Shown piece after piece: positions 1 to 9,147 of a stretch of DNA of 64,000 nt. Every line of letters begins with the position of its first letter. The first letter of the stretch is position 1. The stretch spans positions 3,596,001-3,660,000 of the forward strand of contig NZ_PJMQ01000001.1 of the NCBI RefSeq assembly GCF_002846335.1. The letters are read 5' to 3'. Origin of the DNA: Janthinobacterium sp. 61 (GTDB lineage: Bacteria; Pseudomonadota; Gammaproteobacteria; Burkholderiales; Burkholderiaceae_D). Both the position numbers and the translations under genes were made by a program. The notes below the pieces were generated by a model. The model saw only the letters and a program-made list of their open reading frames with translations, ran no database searches and had not been told where the DNA came from.

Positions 1-136
1 CCCACCACCAGATTTGCAGGAAGAAATACAGTTGCACGACGATAAAGGCCAGCACGGGCACGATAAACAGCCACTTGATCCAGCCATAGCGGCTGCCGCG
101 ACCAGCTTTGGGCGCGCCTTTCTTGCCGCCGCTCAC
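1..136 (-). CDS. mtgA: Monofunctional peptidoglycan glycosyltransferase MtgA (N-terminal fragment)
   Basis: Only the first 45 codons are inside the window; the rest lies beyond base 1. The visible part has a short Lys/Gly-rich cytoplasmic start followed by one hydrophobic segment of about 20 residues that ends in a Trp-rich stretch, as in the membrane anchor of MtgA. It begins with GTG at 136, whose bases overlap the TGA of aroE by 4 nt, so it is probably translationally coupled. aroE followed by mtgA is a common betaproteobacterial order, and this supports the name. MtgA would polymerise lipid II glycan strands in the periplasm. The catalytic domain cannot be checked here, so the call rests on topology and neighbourhood. 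Confidence 0.7.
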   Translation of the reverse strand, partial: MSGGKKGAPKAGRGSRYGWIKWLFIVPVLAFIVVQLYFFLQIWWW

Positions 137-990
137 GAACTGCCCCGCATGTGCGCCAGCAAGTCCTGCGTCTGCGGCCGCACGCCGCGCCATACGTAAA
201 ACGCTTCCGCCGCCTGCTCCACCAGCATGCCCAAGCCGTCGCGCACCTGCGCGCCATGCTGGGCGGCAAAGTCCATGAAGACGGTGGGCTGGGCGCCATA
301 CATCATGTCCAGCGCCAGCGTGTGGCTGCCGAAGACACTTGCGGGCACGGGCGGTAAATCGCCCGCCAGGCTGGCCGAGGTGGCATTGATGACGATATCG
401 AAGACGCCTTCGGGCTGCGTGTAGCCGCAGGCATGCAGTTGACCGGGATGACTGAGCGCATCGGCAAACTGGGCCACCAGCGCCTCGGCCGTGGCCACGG
501 TGCGGTTGGCAATAAGAATTTCCTTCGGCCCCTGTTCCAGCAAGGGCAGCACCACGCCGCGCGCCGCACCGCCCGCGCCCAGCAGCAGGACGCGTTTGCC
601 GGCGATGTCCACGCCCGCGTTGCGCACGATGTCCGCCACCAGGCCCGCGCCGTCGGTATTGTCACCAAGAATGGCGTCGCCATCGAAACGCAAGGTATTG
701 ACGGCGCCGGCCGCTTGCGCGCGCGGCGTCAGGACAGTGGCCAGCGCACACGCATCGAGCTTGAATGGCACCGTGACATTCGCGCCCTTGCCCCCTTCGG
801 CGGCGAAACTGCGGGCCGCCAGAGCAAAGCCGTCCAGCGGCGCCAGCCGGCGTTCATAGACCATGGCTTGTCCGGTTTGCAGGGCAAACGCGGCGTGGAT
901 CAAGGGAGACTTGCTGTGGGCGATGGGATTACCAAAGACGCAATATTGATCAGAATGTACTTCGCTTGTATTTAGTTCGTGTGTACTCAA
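133..990 (-). CDS. aroE: Shikimate 5-dehydrogenase AroE
   Basis: NADP-dependent reduction of 3-dehydroshikimate to shikimate in the aromatic amino acid pathway; cytoplasmic. The protein is 285 aa, typical length. Near the N-terminus it has the substrate-binding pattern [11 protein letters not shown], then NVTVPFK with the catalytic lysine, a GDNTDGAG segment, and a Rossmann glycine motif [10 protein letters not shown] near residue 140. The start is TTG at 990; its last base overlaps the TGA stop of the upstream TonB-domain gene. It belongs to a minus-strand run from mpl to mtgA in which nearly every junction overlaps or abuts. Confidence 0.96.
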   Translation of the reverse strand: MSTHELNTSEVHSDQYCVFGNPIAHSKSPLIHAAFALQTGQAMVYERRLAPLDGFALAARSFAAEGGKGANVTVPFKLDACALATVLTPRAQAAGAVNTLRFDGDAILGDNTDGAGLVADIVRNAGVDIAGKRVLLLGAGGAARGVVLPLLEQGPKEILIANRTVATAEALVAQFADALSHPGQLHACGYTQPEGVFDIVINATSASLAGDLPPVPASVFGSHTLALDMMYGAQPTVFMDFAAQHGAQVRDGLGMLVEQAAEAFYVWRGVRPQTQDLLAHMRGSS

Positions 991-1874
991 TTGCTGCCGC
1001 CAGTCAGGTTAGCTTCCATTTTTTCTTCGCGCGTAAATTTGAAACGGGTGATGACGACCCACAGGTCATCCTTGTCACTCGACAACATATTCGGTGGGAA
1101 ACGGCCGAAAGGCGCCGCGCGGCGCACGATGGCCAGGGCCGCCGCATCCAGCGCCGGGTTGCCCGAGCTTTTCTCCACGCGGGCGCCGCCCTCCTTCTGG
1201 TAAATCGTGCCGTCCTGGAAGATGGGGATGTAGACGACCAGTTCGCCATATATCTTGCGGCCATTCTTTTGCGGGAAATTCAGGGTGCCTATTTCCTCGA
1301 TGCGCTTTTGCAGGGTCTTGTAATACATGGCATAGCCGACCTCTTGCGTGCTGGGCGTAATGAAAGTCTTGCGGGGACGCTTGTTCTGGTCTTCCACGGT
1401 CTGGCTGATCTCGGCCGCCATGCGCGCGATGGCCTTGCTGCTTTCCATCAAGTCCGAACCGCTGGCCAGGGGATTGGGCTTGTCTTTTTCCGTGACGGGC
1501 GCGGCGCTGTAGGGCGTGGTCTTGGCCGCCTGCGTCAGCAGTTCCTGCTGCTTTTGCTCCAGTTCGGCAATGCGTCGGGCGCTGGCCTTGGCGCTATCGC
1601 CCTCTTCTACCTTGCGCATGTCGGGCAAGGGCGACTTGGCGCGGCCCTTGTCGGCCTGGCCACCGCCGTCGAGATTGGCTTGCGCCAGGGCCTCGGCCTT
1701 CAGCGGCTTGTTCGCATGCTTGGCGTTGACCAGGATCACTTCCAGGCCGGGATCGGTGGCCACGGCCCGCTGCGGGGCCGGGGCGACAAAATGCATCGCC
1801 AGCAAGGTGCCGTGCGCCAGCAGCGACACCGCCACGGCGATCATCAGGAAACGATACTCTCGGAAAGACTTCAC
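987..1874 (-). CDS. TonB C-terminal domain protein (energy transducer TonB family)
   Basis: About 295 aa if read from GTG at 1874; a TTG at 1901 would add nine residues and cannot be excluded. It has one N-terminal transmembrane helix (about residues 10-30), an Ala/Lys/Gln-rich middle with coiled-coil character, and a C-terminal domain (about 210-295). That domain shows the family pattern of a [16 protein letters not shown] strand pair, [22 protein letters not shown], then a WVVITRFKF ending. TonB-like proteins span the periplasm and couple inner-membrane energy to outer-membrane receptors. No exbB or exbD lies nearby and the gene sits among housekeeping genes, so a role outside iron uptake is possible. 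Confidence 0.8.
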   Translation of the reverse strand: MKSFREYRFLMIAVAVSLLAHGTLLAMHFVAPAPQRAVATDPGLEVILVNAKHANKPLKAEALAQANLDGGGQADKGRAKSPLPDMRKVEEGDSAKASARRIAELEQKQQELLTQAAKTTPYSAAPVTEKDKPNPLASGSDLMESSKAIARMAAEISQTVEDQNKRPRKTFITPSTQEVGYAMYYKTLQKRIEEIGTLNFPQKNGRKIYGELVVYIPIFQDGTIYQKEGGARVEKSSGNPALDAAALAIVRRAAPFGRFPPNMLSSDKDDLWVVITRFKFTREEKMEANLTGGSN

Positions 1875-1975
1875 GCGCAACCCAGTTCGCAACAAGCACA
1901 AGATGTGCTGAATTCTACGTCAAAGGGCGGTGCCGGCAACAGTTATCAGCACCGCCTTGTGGCTTGGCGGCGGCC

Positions 1976-4063
1976 TTACTTGACCTCGGGCTCGCTGACC
2001 ACGTCCTCGCTGGCCAGTTCCGCCACTTCCGCATCGGCGTCGCTGACCTGGTTCGCCGCTTCCGGAGAAGCTTCCGGCGCCACTTCGACCTCCTCGGCGC
2101 CTTCGTCGCCCGCATCTTCCTCGTAGTCGAGCTCGGCGTCGGCCGCCGCATCCGGCACGGCGGCAATTTCCAGCAGGCGCGCTTCGATGCTCAGGTCGAC
2201 TTCATCCCAGCGCAGCAAGTCCAGTTTCACCTGGGCGCCGCGCGCCACCGATGGCATGCCTGGCAGCTTGATGACCAACGGGATATCGACCAGGCGCAGG
2301 ATTTCATCTTTCAAGACGACGGCATCGACCTGGCGTGCATTTTCCTGGTGCAGCCAGCGCAAGCACCAGTAGCGTTCCATGTTCGACTGGAAATCGCCAT
2401 ACGCGGCATACGCCGCGTCAAACGCCGAGACGATGGCGAACAAATTCGCATCGCGCGGCTTGAACGGGGCCACCAGCGGTGCCGTCACGCCATGCTCGGC
2501 GCAGGCGATAATTTGCCATTGGTTCACCAGGTCCGTGTAGCGGCGCAAGGGCGAGGTGCTCCACGCGTATTGATCCACACCAAGACCCTGATGCGGCGCC
2601 GCATGGGTGACCATGCGCACCTGCATTTTTGCCGCCCAGCTATTGCCGCTGCCGCCGCCCTGGCTGCGGTAAATGCCTGGCACACCATGGTCGTGCAGCA
2701 TCTTGCCCCAGGTACTGTTGGCAAAAATCATCAGTTCGGCGACGATCTTGTCCAGCGGCGCGCCACGCTTGCGGCGCGCCACGGTGACGATGTCGTTTTC
2801 CACATAAAAGTTGAAATCGACGCGGTTATTCTGTTCCGGCTTCAGGCCAAACGCTTCGCGCTTCTTCATGCGGCCCTGTTCCAGCTGCTGCGCCCATTGC
2901 CACAACACGGCGAAATCGGCCTTGTGCGGGTACTCGCCTTCGCCGCTGGCCAGGGTTTCTTCGTTGACCAGGTCGTCCAGCTGGTTATGGCGCAAATTGC
3001 TGGCGATGGGCACCAGCTCGGCGCGCGTCTGCGTGCTGATTACCGCCCACTCCGCTTTCGGGTCCAGGGTCGCGTACAGCGACAGGGCCGGGCACGTCGT
3101 GCCTTCCGCGAGCGTGAAAGCATTCACGATTTCGTCCGGCAGCATGGTGATCTTGTCGCCCGGCATGTAGACGGTGGACATGCGCTGGCGCGCCATCTTG
3201 TCGATCACGTCTTCCGGGCGGATGCCCAGGCCCGGCGCGGCGATGTGGATACCCACCTTGATCGTGCCATCCGGCAATGGCTGCACGGAGAAGGCATCGT
3301 CGATCTCGGTGGTAGTCACGTCGTCGATCGAGAAGGCGGCCACGTCGGCCAGCGGCAGCTTGGCCGTCACGGACGGCACGGGCACGCTCGGGAAACCGGC
3401 GCCCTTGGGGAAGTTCTCGAACAGGAATTTCGACAGGTGCAAATCTTTTGCCGAAGCAATACCACCAACGGCCAGCATCAGGCGCGGCGGCGTCGTGTGC
3501 AATTCCGTGCAAGCCGCTTCCAGCGCCTTGTATTCAATCGTATTCTTGTCGGGCTTGAACAACAGTTGCAGCACCATGGGCTGCATGGACGCAGGCAAAC
3601 GGTTCTGTTTCAGCTCTTCCACATACGCGGCTTGCACCAGCGCCTGCTGTTTTTTCTTTTCGATGCCGGCCAATGCCGCCTTCAAGGACGCTTCCGGCGC
3701 CGCCTTGTAGCGACCACGGCCCTTCTTGTAGAAATACACGGGCGCCGAATGCAGGGCCAGGATCAGGCCGGCCGCTTCCGGCGGCAGCGGGGCATGGCCG
3801 AAATACTCGGCGCCCAGCTCGGCAAAGCCGAACTCGTCTTCGCCCGCCACTTCCCACAGGAAATCGAGGTCGATTTCGGCGGCCACGGCCTTGGCTTGCT
3901 CCAGCAGCTCGGCCGGGGCCGGTTTTTCATACTGCAGCAGCACGTCCTTGGTCTTGACCTTGGTGCGCTTGCCGCTGGCCATTTCGACCTGGTAAGCCTC
4001 ACCTGCTTGCGACAGGACCGTGCCGACCTTGAAATCGCCGGATTCTTCAAAAAATAGATTCAT
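1976..4063 (-). CDS. RNB-domain ribonuclease (RNase II/R family)
   Basis: 695 aa predicted 3'-to-5' exoribonuclease. The RNB catalytic signature is clear around residues 270-345: EIDDAFSV with the metal-binding acidic residues, GIHIAAPGLGI, a STVYMPG segment and ITMLP. A YAWSTSPLRRYTDLVNQ segment further on is also typical of the family. The N-terminal ~200 residues do not show an obvious pair of cold-shock domains, and the C-terminus ends in an unusual Glu/Asp/Ala-rich tail of about 65 residues (630-695), so it is neither a standard RNase R nor a standard RNase II. It starts 2 nt after the ubiC stop and is likely co-transcribed with it. The acidic tail may be a protein-interaction segment (inference). 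Confidence 0.88.
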   Translation of the reverse strand: MNLFFEESGDFKVGTVLSQAGEAYQVEMASGKRTKVKTKDVLLQYEKPAPAELLEQAKAVAAEIDLDFLWEVAGEDEFGFAELGAEYFGHAPLPPEAAGLILALHSAPVYFYKKGRGRYKAAPEASLKAALAGIEKKKQQALVQAAYVEELKQNRLPASMQPMVLQLLFKPDKNTIEYKALEAACTELHTTPPRLMLAVGGIASAKDLHLSKFLFENFPKGAGFPSVPVPSVTAKLPLADVAAFSIDDVTTTEIDDAFSVQPLPDGTIKVGIHIAAPGLGIRPEDVIDKMARQRMSTVYMPGDKITMLPDEIVNAFTLAEGTTCPALSLYATLDPKAEWAVISTQTRAELVPIASNLRHNQLDDLVNEETLASGEGEYPHKADFAVLWQWAQQLEQGRMKKREAFGLKPEQNNRVDFNFYVENDIVTVARRKRGAPLDKIVAELMIFANSTWGKMLHDHGVPGIYRSQGGGSGNSWAAKMQVRMVTHAAPHQGLGVDQYAWSTSPLRRYTDLVNQWQIIACAEHGVTAPLVAPFKPRDANLFAIVSAFDAAYAAYGDFQSNMERYWCLRWLHQENARQVDAVVLKDEILRLVDIPLVIKLPGMPSVARGAQVKLDLLRWDEVDLSIEARLLEIAAVPDAAADAELDYEEDAGDEGAEEVEVAPEASPEAANQVSDADAEVAELASEDVVSEPEVK

Positions 4064-4065
4064 TG

Positions 4066-4680
4066 TTATGCTTTGTTCATTAATGTGTCGGTTGCAACGG
4101 TGCGAGTGACGGGCTTCAACTCAAACACCGCCGGCAAAAATACTTCGGTTACCAGTAGCAAGCCCTGGTGGCGCTGATACAGGCAGCGGCGGGCAAAAAA
4201 CAGCGCCTTTTCATCGACGCGCTGCCCTTCCCGTGCCAGCGCCGCCTGCGCCCGCTGTACCAGCGGGTGACCTGCGCGCAAGCGGGCAAATTCAAGAGTG
4301 CCGCGTCGCACCATGCGGTCGCCAAACAGGGTCGTGCCCAGCGAGCGCTCGCCCAGCGCGGAAAACAAAGGCCAGTCCGTGGCCGTCGCCTGCATGGGCA
4401 CGACGGTATGGCCAAACACGGCCGGCCTGTTATCACACCGCAGCAGCACTTCGCGTTCCCACACGCGGCCCGAACGGTGCAGGCCGATGCTGGCCGCCTC
4501 GTCGCTCAGGCAGCGTGCAGTTTCCTGATGCAAACATTGCACGCGGAACGCGCTGCTATGCGCTTTCAGCTTGGCCGTCAAGGAACCGCCACCCTTGAGC
4601 CAGTGGCGCAAGGCCGGCGGCGCATTGACGGCGTTCACGTGCGCATGCCATTGCGCCTGCCGCAGCGAACCAGGCCTCAC
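4066..4680 (-). CDS. ubiC: Chorismate--pyruvate lyase UbiC
   Basis: 204 aa from GTG at 4680. It would convert chorismate to 4-hydroxybenzoate plus pyruvate, the first committed step of ubiquinone synthesis. Family features include the N-terminal LRHWL segment, VWEREVLL in the middle strand, a PLFSALGERSLGTTLFGD stretch near the active site, and the ARRCLY and EVFLP segments near the end. The GTG start overlaps the TGA of the upstream esterase (GTGA), which decides this start over a longer in-frame alternative at 4707. The RNB ribonuclease begins 2 nt downstream. Confidence 0.9.
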   Translation of the reverse strand: MRPGSLRQAQWHAHVNAVNAPPALRHWLKGGGSLTAKLKAHSSAFRVQCLHQETARCLSDEAASIGLHRSGRVWEREVLLRCDNRPAVFGHTVVPMQATATDWPLFSALGERSLGTTLFGDRMVRRGTLEFARLRAGHPLVQRAQAALAREGQRVDEKALFFARRCLYQRHQGLLLVTEVFLPAVFELKPVTRTVATDTLMNKA

Positions 4681-5261
4681 CGGGCGGCGTCCGTATGGAT
4701 GCCACAAAAGGCCAGCACGGGCACCAGGTATGCGGCAAATTCGCTGATGCCATGGTCACTGCCGTCGATGACGCACTGCTGCGCCCCCTGATAATGCGCC
4801 AGCATGTCGCGGTAGTCGAGTACTTCATCGCCAGTGGCGGCAATCAGGAAATAGCGTTGCGGCTGCGTAATTTTCTGTACGGCAAACGCGCGCAGCTCAG
4901 CTATGTATTCGCGCTTGAACTCGAATGGCTTGTCCGAATGGAACTCAGTCGTCACGCCCACATGCTGCTCCAGGTCGATCAGCGGCACGATGGCGGGGTT
5001 GAGCAGCACGGCGCGGCAACCGAGTTGCTCTGCCAGCCAGGTGGCGTAATAGCCGCCCAGCGAAGAGCCGATGATCGTCAGGTCGCCCGGCGCCACGTCC
5101 TTGAGCAGCGACAGAGCCAGTGCGATGGCCAGCTTGGGCGAGGCCGGCAATTGCGGGCACAGCCACTCTGCTTCGCGGCCCAGCGCCTGCATCTGCGCGG
5201 CCAGCAGGCGCGACTTCATCGACAGGGGCGACGAGCGAAATCCATGCAGGTACAGAATCAT
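4677..5261 (-). CDS. YqiA/YcfP-type alpha/beta-fold esterase
   Basis: 194 aa, cytoplasmic serine hydrolase of the YqiA family. It opens with ILYLHGFRSSP, has the nucleophile elbow GSSLGGYYA (Ser near residue 66), a late acidic residue in the ATGDEVLDY segment, and a C-terminal SDHGI that supplies the catalytic His. The E. coli homologue is an esterase with poorly defined substrate. Its ATG overlaps the mpl stop (ATGA) and its own stop overlaps the ubiC GTG, so mpl-esterase-ubiC is one translationally coupled unit. Confidence 0.87.
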   Translation of the reverse strand: MILYLHGFRSSPLSMKSRLLAAQMQALGREAEWLCPQLPASPKLAIALALSLLKDVAPGDLTIIGSSLGGYYATWLAEQLGCRAVLLNPAIVPLIDLEQHVGVTTEFHSDKPFEFKREYIAELRAFAVQKITQPQRYFLIAATGDEVLDYRDMLAHYQGAQQCVIDGSDHGISEFAAYLVPVLAFCGIHTDAAR

Positions 5262-6646
5262 CGGCCCAGCGCCTCCAGCAATTTCTGGTGCACCCCGCCA
5301 AAGCCGCCATTGCTCATGACGACGACCTGGTCGCCGGGACGGGCGCTAGCGACCACGGCCGCCACCAGCATATCAATGTCTTCATAGGCGCTGGCAATCT
5401 TGCCCAGCGGCGCCAGCGCGTCGCCCAGGCTCCAGCCCAGCGCAGCATGGCTGCCGAAACCGAAGACCAGGTCGGCATCCTTCAGGCTGCCCGGCAGCGC
5501 ATCTTTCATGGCGCCCAGCTTCATGGTGTTCGAACGTGGTTCCAGCACGGCCAGGATGCGGCCGCTGTCGCCGACGGTTTGGCGCATTTTTTGGCGCAAC
5601 CCGCCCACGGTGGTGGCAATGGCCGTCGGGTGATGCGCGAAATCGTCGTACACGGTGATATCGTTGACCACGCCGCGCACTTCCATGCGCCGCTTGACAC
5701 TCTCGAATGTGGCCAGCGACGCGCAGGCCTGGGCAATAGGCACGCCCACGTGGCGCGCGGCGGCGATGGCCGCCAGCGCATTGCTGCGGTTATGCTTGCC
5801 CGTGAGCGCCCACGCCACATGGCCTTCCTGCTGGCCATTGAAAACCACGTCGAAGCTGCCATCGGCCTGCTCTTGCAGTTGCCAGTTGGCATCTTGGCCA
5901 AAACATTCCTTTTCACTCCAGCAACCGCGCGCCAGCACGCGTTGCAGCGACGCTTCGTCGCCATTGAACACAAGGCGGCCGATGCCGGGCACCGTGCGCA
6001 CCAAGTGGTGGAATTGCGTCTCGATCGCGTGCAGATCGGGGAAGATGTCGGCGTGATCATATTCCAGGTTATTCATGATCGCCGTCTTCGCATGGTAATG
6101 CACGAACTTGCTGCGCTTGTCGAAGAAGGCCGTGTCGTATTCATCGGCTTCGATGACGAAGAAGTCCGAATCGGCGCTCTTGCCATCGATCTTGCCGCTG
6201 AGGCGGGCAGAAATGCCAAAGTTCATCGGCACGCCGCCGATCAGGAAGCCGGGCGCATAGCCCGCGTCTTCGAGTATCCATGCCAGCATGGCCGAAGTTG
6301 TCGTCTTGCCATGCGTTCCGGCCACGGCCAGCACCCATCGATTGCGCAAGATGTGTTCGCCGATCCACTGCGGTCCGGAGACATATGGCAGGCTGCGGTT
6401 GAGGATTTCTTCCACCAGAGGGTTGCCGCGCGAAACCACATTGCCAATCACATACAAATCCGGATTCAACTGGGTTTGTTCCGGATCAAAGCCTTGGATC
6501 AGTTCGATTCCCTGCGATTCCAGCTGAGTGCTCATCGGCGGATAGACGTTGGCATCGCAACCGGTGACTTTATGGCCGGCTTCCTTGGCCAGGACGGCCA
6601 GACCGCCCATGAAGGTACCGCAAATACCGAGAATATGAATATGCAT
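5258..6646 (-). CDS. mpl: UDP-N-acetylmuramate:L-Ala-gamma-D-Glu-meso-Dap ligase Mpl
   Basis: 462 aa Mur-ligase-family enzyme of cell-wall recycling; it attaches the recycled tripeptide to UDP-MurNAc with ATP hydrolysis in the cytoplasm. It starts MHIHILGICGTFMGG, the Mpl form of the first Rossmann motif (MurC differs here). The ATP-binding loop GTHGKTTT is at residues 110-117, an EADEYDTAFFD segment follows, and there is a YDDFAHHPTAI segment near residue 315. It is the first gene of the minus-strand run; a plus-strand gene starts 116 bp away, so 6647-6761 holds divergent promoters. ampD, another recycling enzyme, is elsewhere in this window (21161-21772). Confidence 0.95.
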   Translation of the reverse strand: MHIHILGICGTFMGGLAVLAKEAGHKVTGCDANVYPPMSTQLESQGIELIQGFDPEQTQLNPDLYVIGNVVSRGNPLVEEILNRSLPYVSGPQWIGEHILRNRWVLAVAGTHGKTTTSAMLAWILEDAGYAPGFLIGGVPMNFGISARLSGKIDGKSADSDFFVIEADEYDTAFFDKRSKFVHYHAKTAIMNNLEYDHADIFPDLHAIETQFHHLVRTVPGIGRLVFNGDEASLQRVLARGCWSEKECFGQDANWQLQEQADGSFDVVFNGQQEGHVAWALTGKHNRSNALAAIAAARHVGVPIAQACASLATFESVKRRMEVRGVVNDITVYDDFAHHPTAIATTVGGLRQKMRQTVGDSGRILAVLEPRSNTMKLGAMKDALPGSLKDADLVFGFGSHAALGWSLGDALAPLGKIASAYEDIDMLVAAVVASARPGDQVVVMSNGGFGGVHQKLLEALGR

Positions 6647-6761
6647 GTGATCAGTGCGAAAGGTGCACGCTAAAGTAAGTAAGACGGTGAGCTAAAAAAG
6701 GGCAAGTGTAGGATTTTACCTGACGCCATGACTTTTTCCGCTTCGGAGTATCATCTCGCTC

Positions 6762-7400
6762 ATGACGAACGATGCATTTGACGATAGCGCGCAGTTGCGC
6801 CTGGAAATCGCCGCCGCTGCCGCGCGCCTGGTGGCGCAGGATGGCGCCGACTATGGCAGCGCCAAGCGCAAGGCCGCGCGGCAGGTACTCGGCGACGCGC
6901 CGAACCGGCCCAATATACTGCCTGACAACGACATGATCGAAGAGCAGGTGCGGCAATACAATGCCCTGTTCCTGGCCGACAGCCAGCCGGCGCGCCTGTT
7001 TCAGCTGCGCACGATTGCGCTGCAGGTCATGGAAGCGTTGCAACAATTTCATCCCCTGCTCAGCGGCCCCGTGCTGAACGGCACGGCAGGCCCCCACGAC
7101 GAGATCTATTTGCAGCTGTTTGCCGAGAGCGCCAAAGATATCCATATCTTCCTGCTCAATAAAAATGTCGTGCTCGACATGTCGGAAAGCCCGCATTTCA
7201 AGGGAGCGCGTTATGATGCGGTCGAGACGGCCAGTTTCTTATGGAAAAACGAAGGCGTGCATGCAGCCATGTATGAGCTCGACGACATGCGCGGCGCGCT
7301 GAAAGCCAAGGCAGATGGAAAAGTGCTGCGCACCGATATCGCGGGTCTGCGCAGCCTGCTGGCCGCCAGCCTCGCCGATGGCGTGCCGGCTGCCGACTAA
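6762..7400 (+). CDS. Conserved hypothetical protein
   Basis: 212 aa, no signal peptide and no membrane segment, rich in Ala, Leu and Asp. The middle contains PVLNGTAGPHDEIYLQLFAES followed by a HIFLLNK strand, which faintly resembles the strand-loop-strand of a nucleotidyltransferase fold. That is only a suggestion: I do not see a full GS-X-D-X-D metal site. It lies divergent from mpl and 19 nt before the thioredoxin-like gene, so it may share that transcript. I do not recognise a function. Confidence 0.72.
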   Translation: MTNDAFDDSAQLRLEIAAAAARLVAQDGADYGSAKRKAARQVLGDAPNRPNILPDNDMIEEQVRQYNALFLADSQPARLFQLRTIALQVMEALQQFHPLLSGPVLNGTAGPHDEIYLQLFAESAKDIHIFLLNKNVVLDMSESPHFKGARYDAVETASFLWKNEGVHAAMYELDDMRGALKAKADGKVLRTDIAGLRSLLAASLADGVPAAD

Positions 7401-7419
7401 CATTGATATAGATAAAGTT

Positions 7420-7971
7420 ATGACAAAAAAGAATTGGATCGCCTGCGCCATCGTGGCACTGATGTTTGGCGGCATGGGCGCCTACGTGGGCATGCATAAA
7501 GAGAAGGAAAAAGCGGGGCCTCTGACGACGACCATCGCGCCGGGCGCGACGGGTCCCGTCAACGAACTGTATGCACTGTCCCTGCCGGACGCGGCTGGCG
7601 CCACGCAAGCCTTGTCGCAATGGAAAGGCAAGAATTTGCTGGTCAATTTCTGGGCGCCTTGGTGTCCGCCTTGCGTGGAAGAAATGCCGGAGTTATCCGA
7701 AGTGCAAGGGCACTATGCGGCGAAAAATCTGCAAGTCATCGGTATTGGTATCGATTCGGCCAGTAATATTGCTACTTTTGCCAGCAAGGTCAAGATCGCT
7801 TATCCCGTGTATGTTTCCGGCCTGAGCGGTACCGACCTGTCGCGTCATTTTGGCAATGCCACGGGCGGTTTGCCCTTTACGGTGCTGATCGGCGCCGATG
7901 GCGAAGTCAAAAAGACCTATCTGGGCCGCTTGAAATTTGATCAGTTGCGCGCCGATCTGGATAAATTGTAA
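7420..7971 (+). CDS. TlpA-family membrane-anchored thioredoxin-like protein
   Basis: 183 aa. One N-terminal hydrophobic helix (residues 6-24) acts as membrane anchor or uncleaved signal, followed by a periplasmic thioredoxin-fold domain. The active site WAPWCPPCVEEMP gives a Cys-Pro-Pro-Cys pair, as in TlpA and ResA-type proteins; the cis-Pro region is GGLPFTVLI. Such proteins deliver reducing power in the periplasm, for example to apocytochromes c or copper centres. ATG at 7420 is chosen because the anchor starts just after it. Its specific partner cannot be read from the sequence. Confidence 0.88.
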   Translation: MTKKNWIACAIVALMFGGMGAYVGMHKEKEKAGPLTTTIAPGATGPVNELYALSLPDAAGATQALSQWKGKNLLVNFWAPWCPPCVEEMPELSEVQGHYAAKNLQVIGIGIDSASNIATFASKVKIAYPVYVSGLSGTDLSRHFGNATGGLPFTVLIGADGEVKKTYLGRLKFDQLRADLDKL

Positions 7972-8053
7972 ATTCGGAGCGTGCTTTTTTCTCTTGCCAA
8001 TGCGTATCTTTGGCGGCAAAATGCGGAACTTTCGCTAAAACGGTCTTCCATAC

Positions 8054-8491
8054 ATGGCAAAAAACCTCCTTCTGCTCAACGGTCCCAACCTGAATTTGCT
8101 GGGAACGCGCGAGCCTGAGGTCTACGGCGCCAGCACCTTGGCCGATATCGAGCAGGCAGCAATGGCGCAAGCCATGGCGGCCGGTGCCGACCTGGTCTGC
8201 TTTCAAAGCAACCATGAAGGCGCGCTGATCGACCGCATCCATGCCGCGCGAGCGGAAGGGATCGATGCCATCGTCATCAATCCGGGCGGCCTGACACATA
8301 CCAGTGTTGCCTTGCGCGATGCGCTGGCCGGGGTCGCCATTCCGTTCGTGGAAGTCCATATCTCGAATATTTATCAACGCGAAACGTTTCGACATCACTC
8401 ATTTCTCAGCGCGATCGCGCAGGGGACGATCTGCGGGCTAGGTATCGATGGATATCGGCTTGCCATCGACTTCGCGCTTAAAAAACGTTAA
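8054..8491 (+). CDS. aroQ: 3-dehydroquinate dehydratase, type II
   Basis: 145 aa, the usual size for the small dodecameric type II enzyme. It dehydrates 3-dehydroquinate to 3-dehydroshikimate, the step before AroE in the shikimate pathway. Family motifs: [16 protein letters not shown] at the N-terminus with the catalytic Tyr shortly after (Y24), [23 protein letters not shown], and [18 protein letters not shown] with the catalytic His. It is directly upstream of accB, a very common order in proteobacteria. Confidence 0.97.
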   Translation: MAKNLLLLNGPNLNLLGTREPEVYGASTLADIEQAAMAQAMAAGADLVCFQSNHEGALIDRIHAARAEGIDAIVINPGGLTHTSVALRDALAGVAIPFVEVHISNIYQRETFRHHSFLSAIAQGTICGLGIDGYRLAIDFALKKR

Positions 8492-8581
8492 TCTACGCGA
8501 TCTGCACGCATTTAGCGCGGCGATAGGTTCTGGACATCACCGCATCACTCATAAAACAAACTACATTCCTAGGGGTTTTAC

Positions 8582-9046
8582 ATGGATCTACGAAAACTCA
8601 AGACCTTGATCGACCTGGTCGCCGAATCGGATATCGCAGAGCTGGAAGTTACCGAAGGCGAAAGCAAGGTTCGCATCGTCAAATCGTCGGCCATGCCGCA
8701 AAACCAGATGGTCATGATGCAGCCGCAAGGCATGCAAGCCCACTACCAGCCCGCCGCGCCAGCCGCCGCTCCCGCTGCGGCAGCTGCCGTCGTGGTAGCA
8801 GCCGAGCCAACGGGCTATGTGGTCAAGTCGCCCATGGTTGGCACCTTCTACCGTTCCTCCGCTCCTGGCAGCGCCGCCTATGTTGAAGTGGGCGCTACCG
8901 TCAAGGAAGGTGATACCCTGTGCATCATCGAAGCGATGAAGCTTCTGAATGAAATCGACTCCGATAAAGCCGGTGTCGTGACCCAGATCCTGGTCGAAAA
9001 CGGCCAGCCGGTCGAATTCGGTCAACCCTTGTTTGTGATCGGCTAA
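8582..9046 (+). CDS. accB: Biotin carboxyl carrier protein of acetyl-CoA carboxylase
   Basis: 154 aa. It carries the covalently bound biotin of acetyl-CoA carboxylase, the first step of fatty acid synthesis. The N-terminal ~40 residues are the AccC-interacting part, then comes an Ala/Pro-rich flexible linker (about 56-75), then the biotinyl domain. The biotinylated lysine is K120 in the EAMKLLNE motif. The ATG at 8582 follows an AGGGG ribosome-binding site. accC starts 101 nt downstream; a short GC-rich hairpin (ACGGCC/GGCCGT near 9058-9076) lies between them. Confidence 0.97.
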   Translation: MDLRKLKTLIDLVAESDIAELEVTEGESKVRIVKSSAMPQNQMVMMQPQGMQAHYQPAAPAAAPAAAAAVVVAAEPTGYVVKSPMVGTFYRSSAPGSAAYVEVGATVKEGDTLCIIEAMKLLNEIDSDKAGVVTQILVENGQPVEFGQPLFVIG

Positions 9047-9147
9047 AACCCAGTCCACACGGCCGGCAACGGCCGTTTGCAGTTTTAGTCCCTCACACTT
9101 GTTGTTTCGCCGGCTCGCCGGCTCTCACAGACATACGCGAACCTACC

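Noticed and set aside
1964..4057. A 697-codon plus-strand frame opposite the RNB ribonuclease
   Set aside because: High GC leaves long antisense frames. This one is His/Arg/Gln-rich with no motif, while the minus frame has full RNB signatures.
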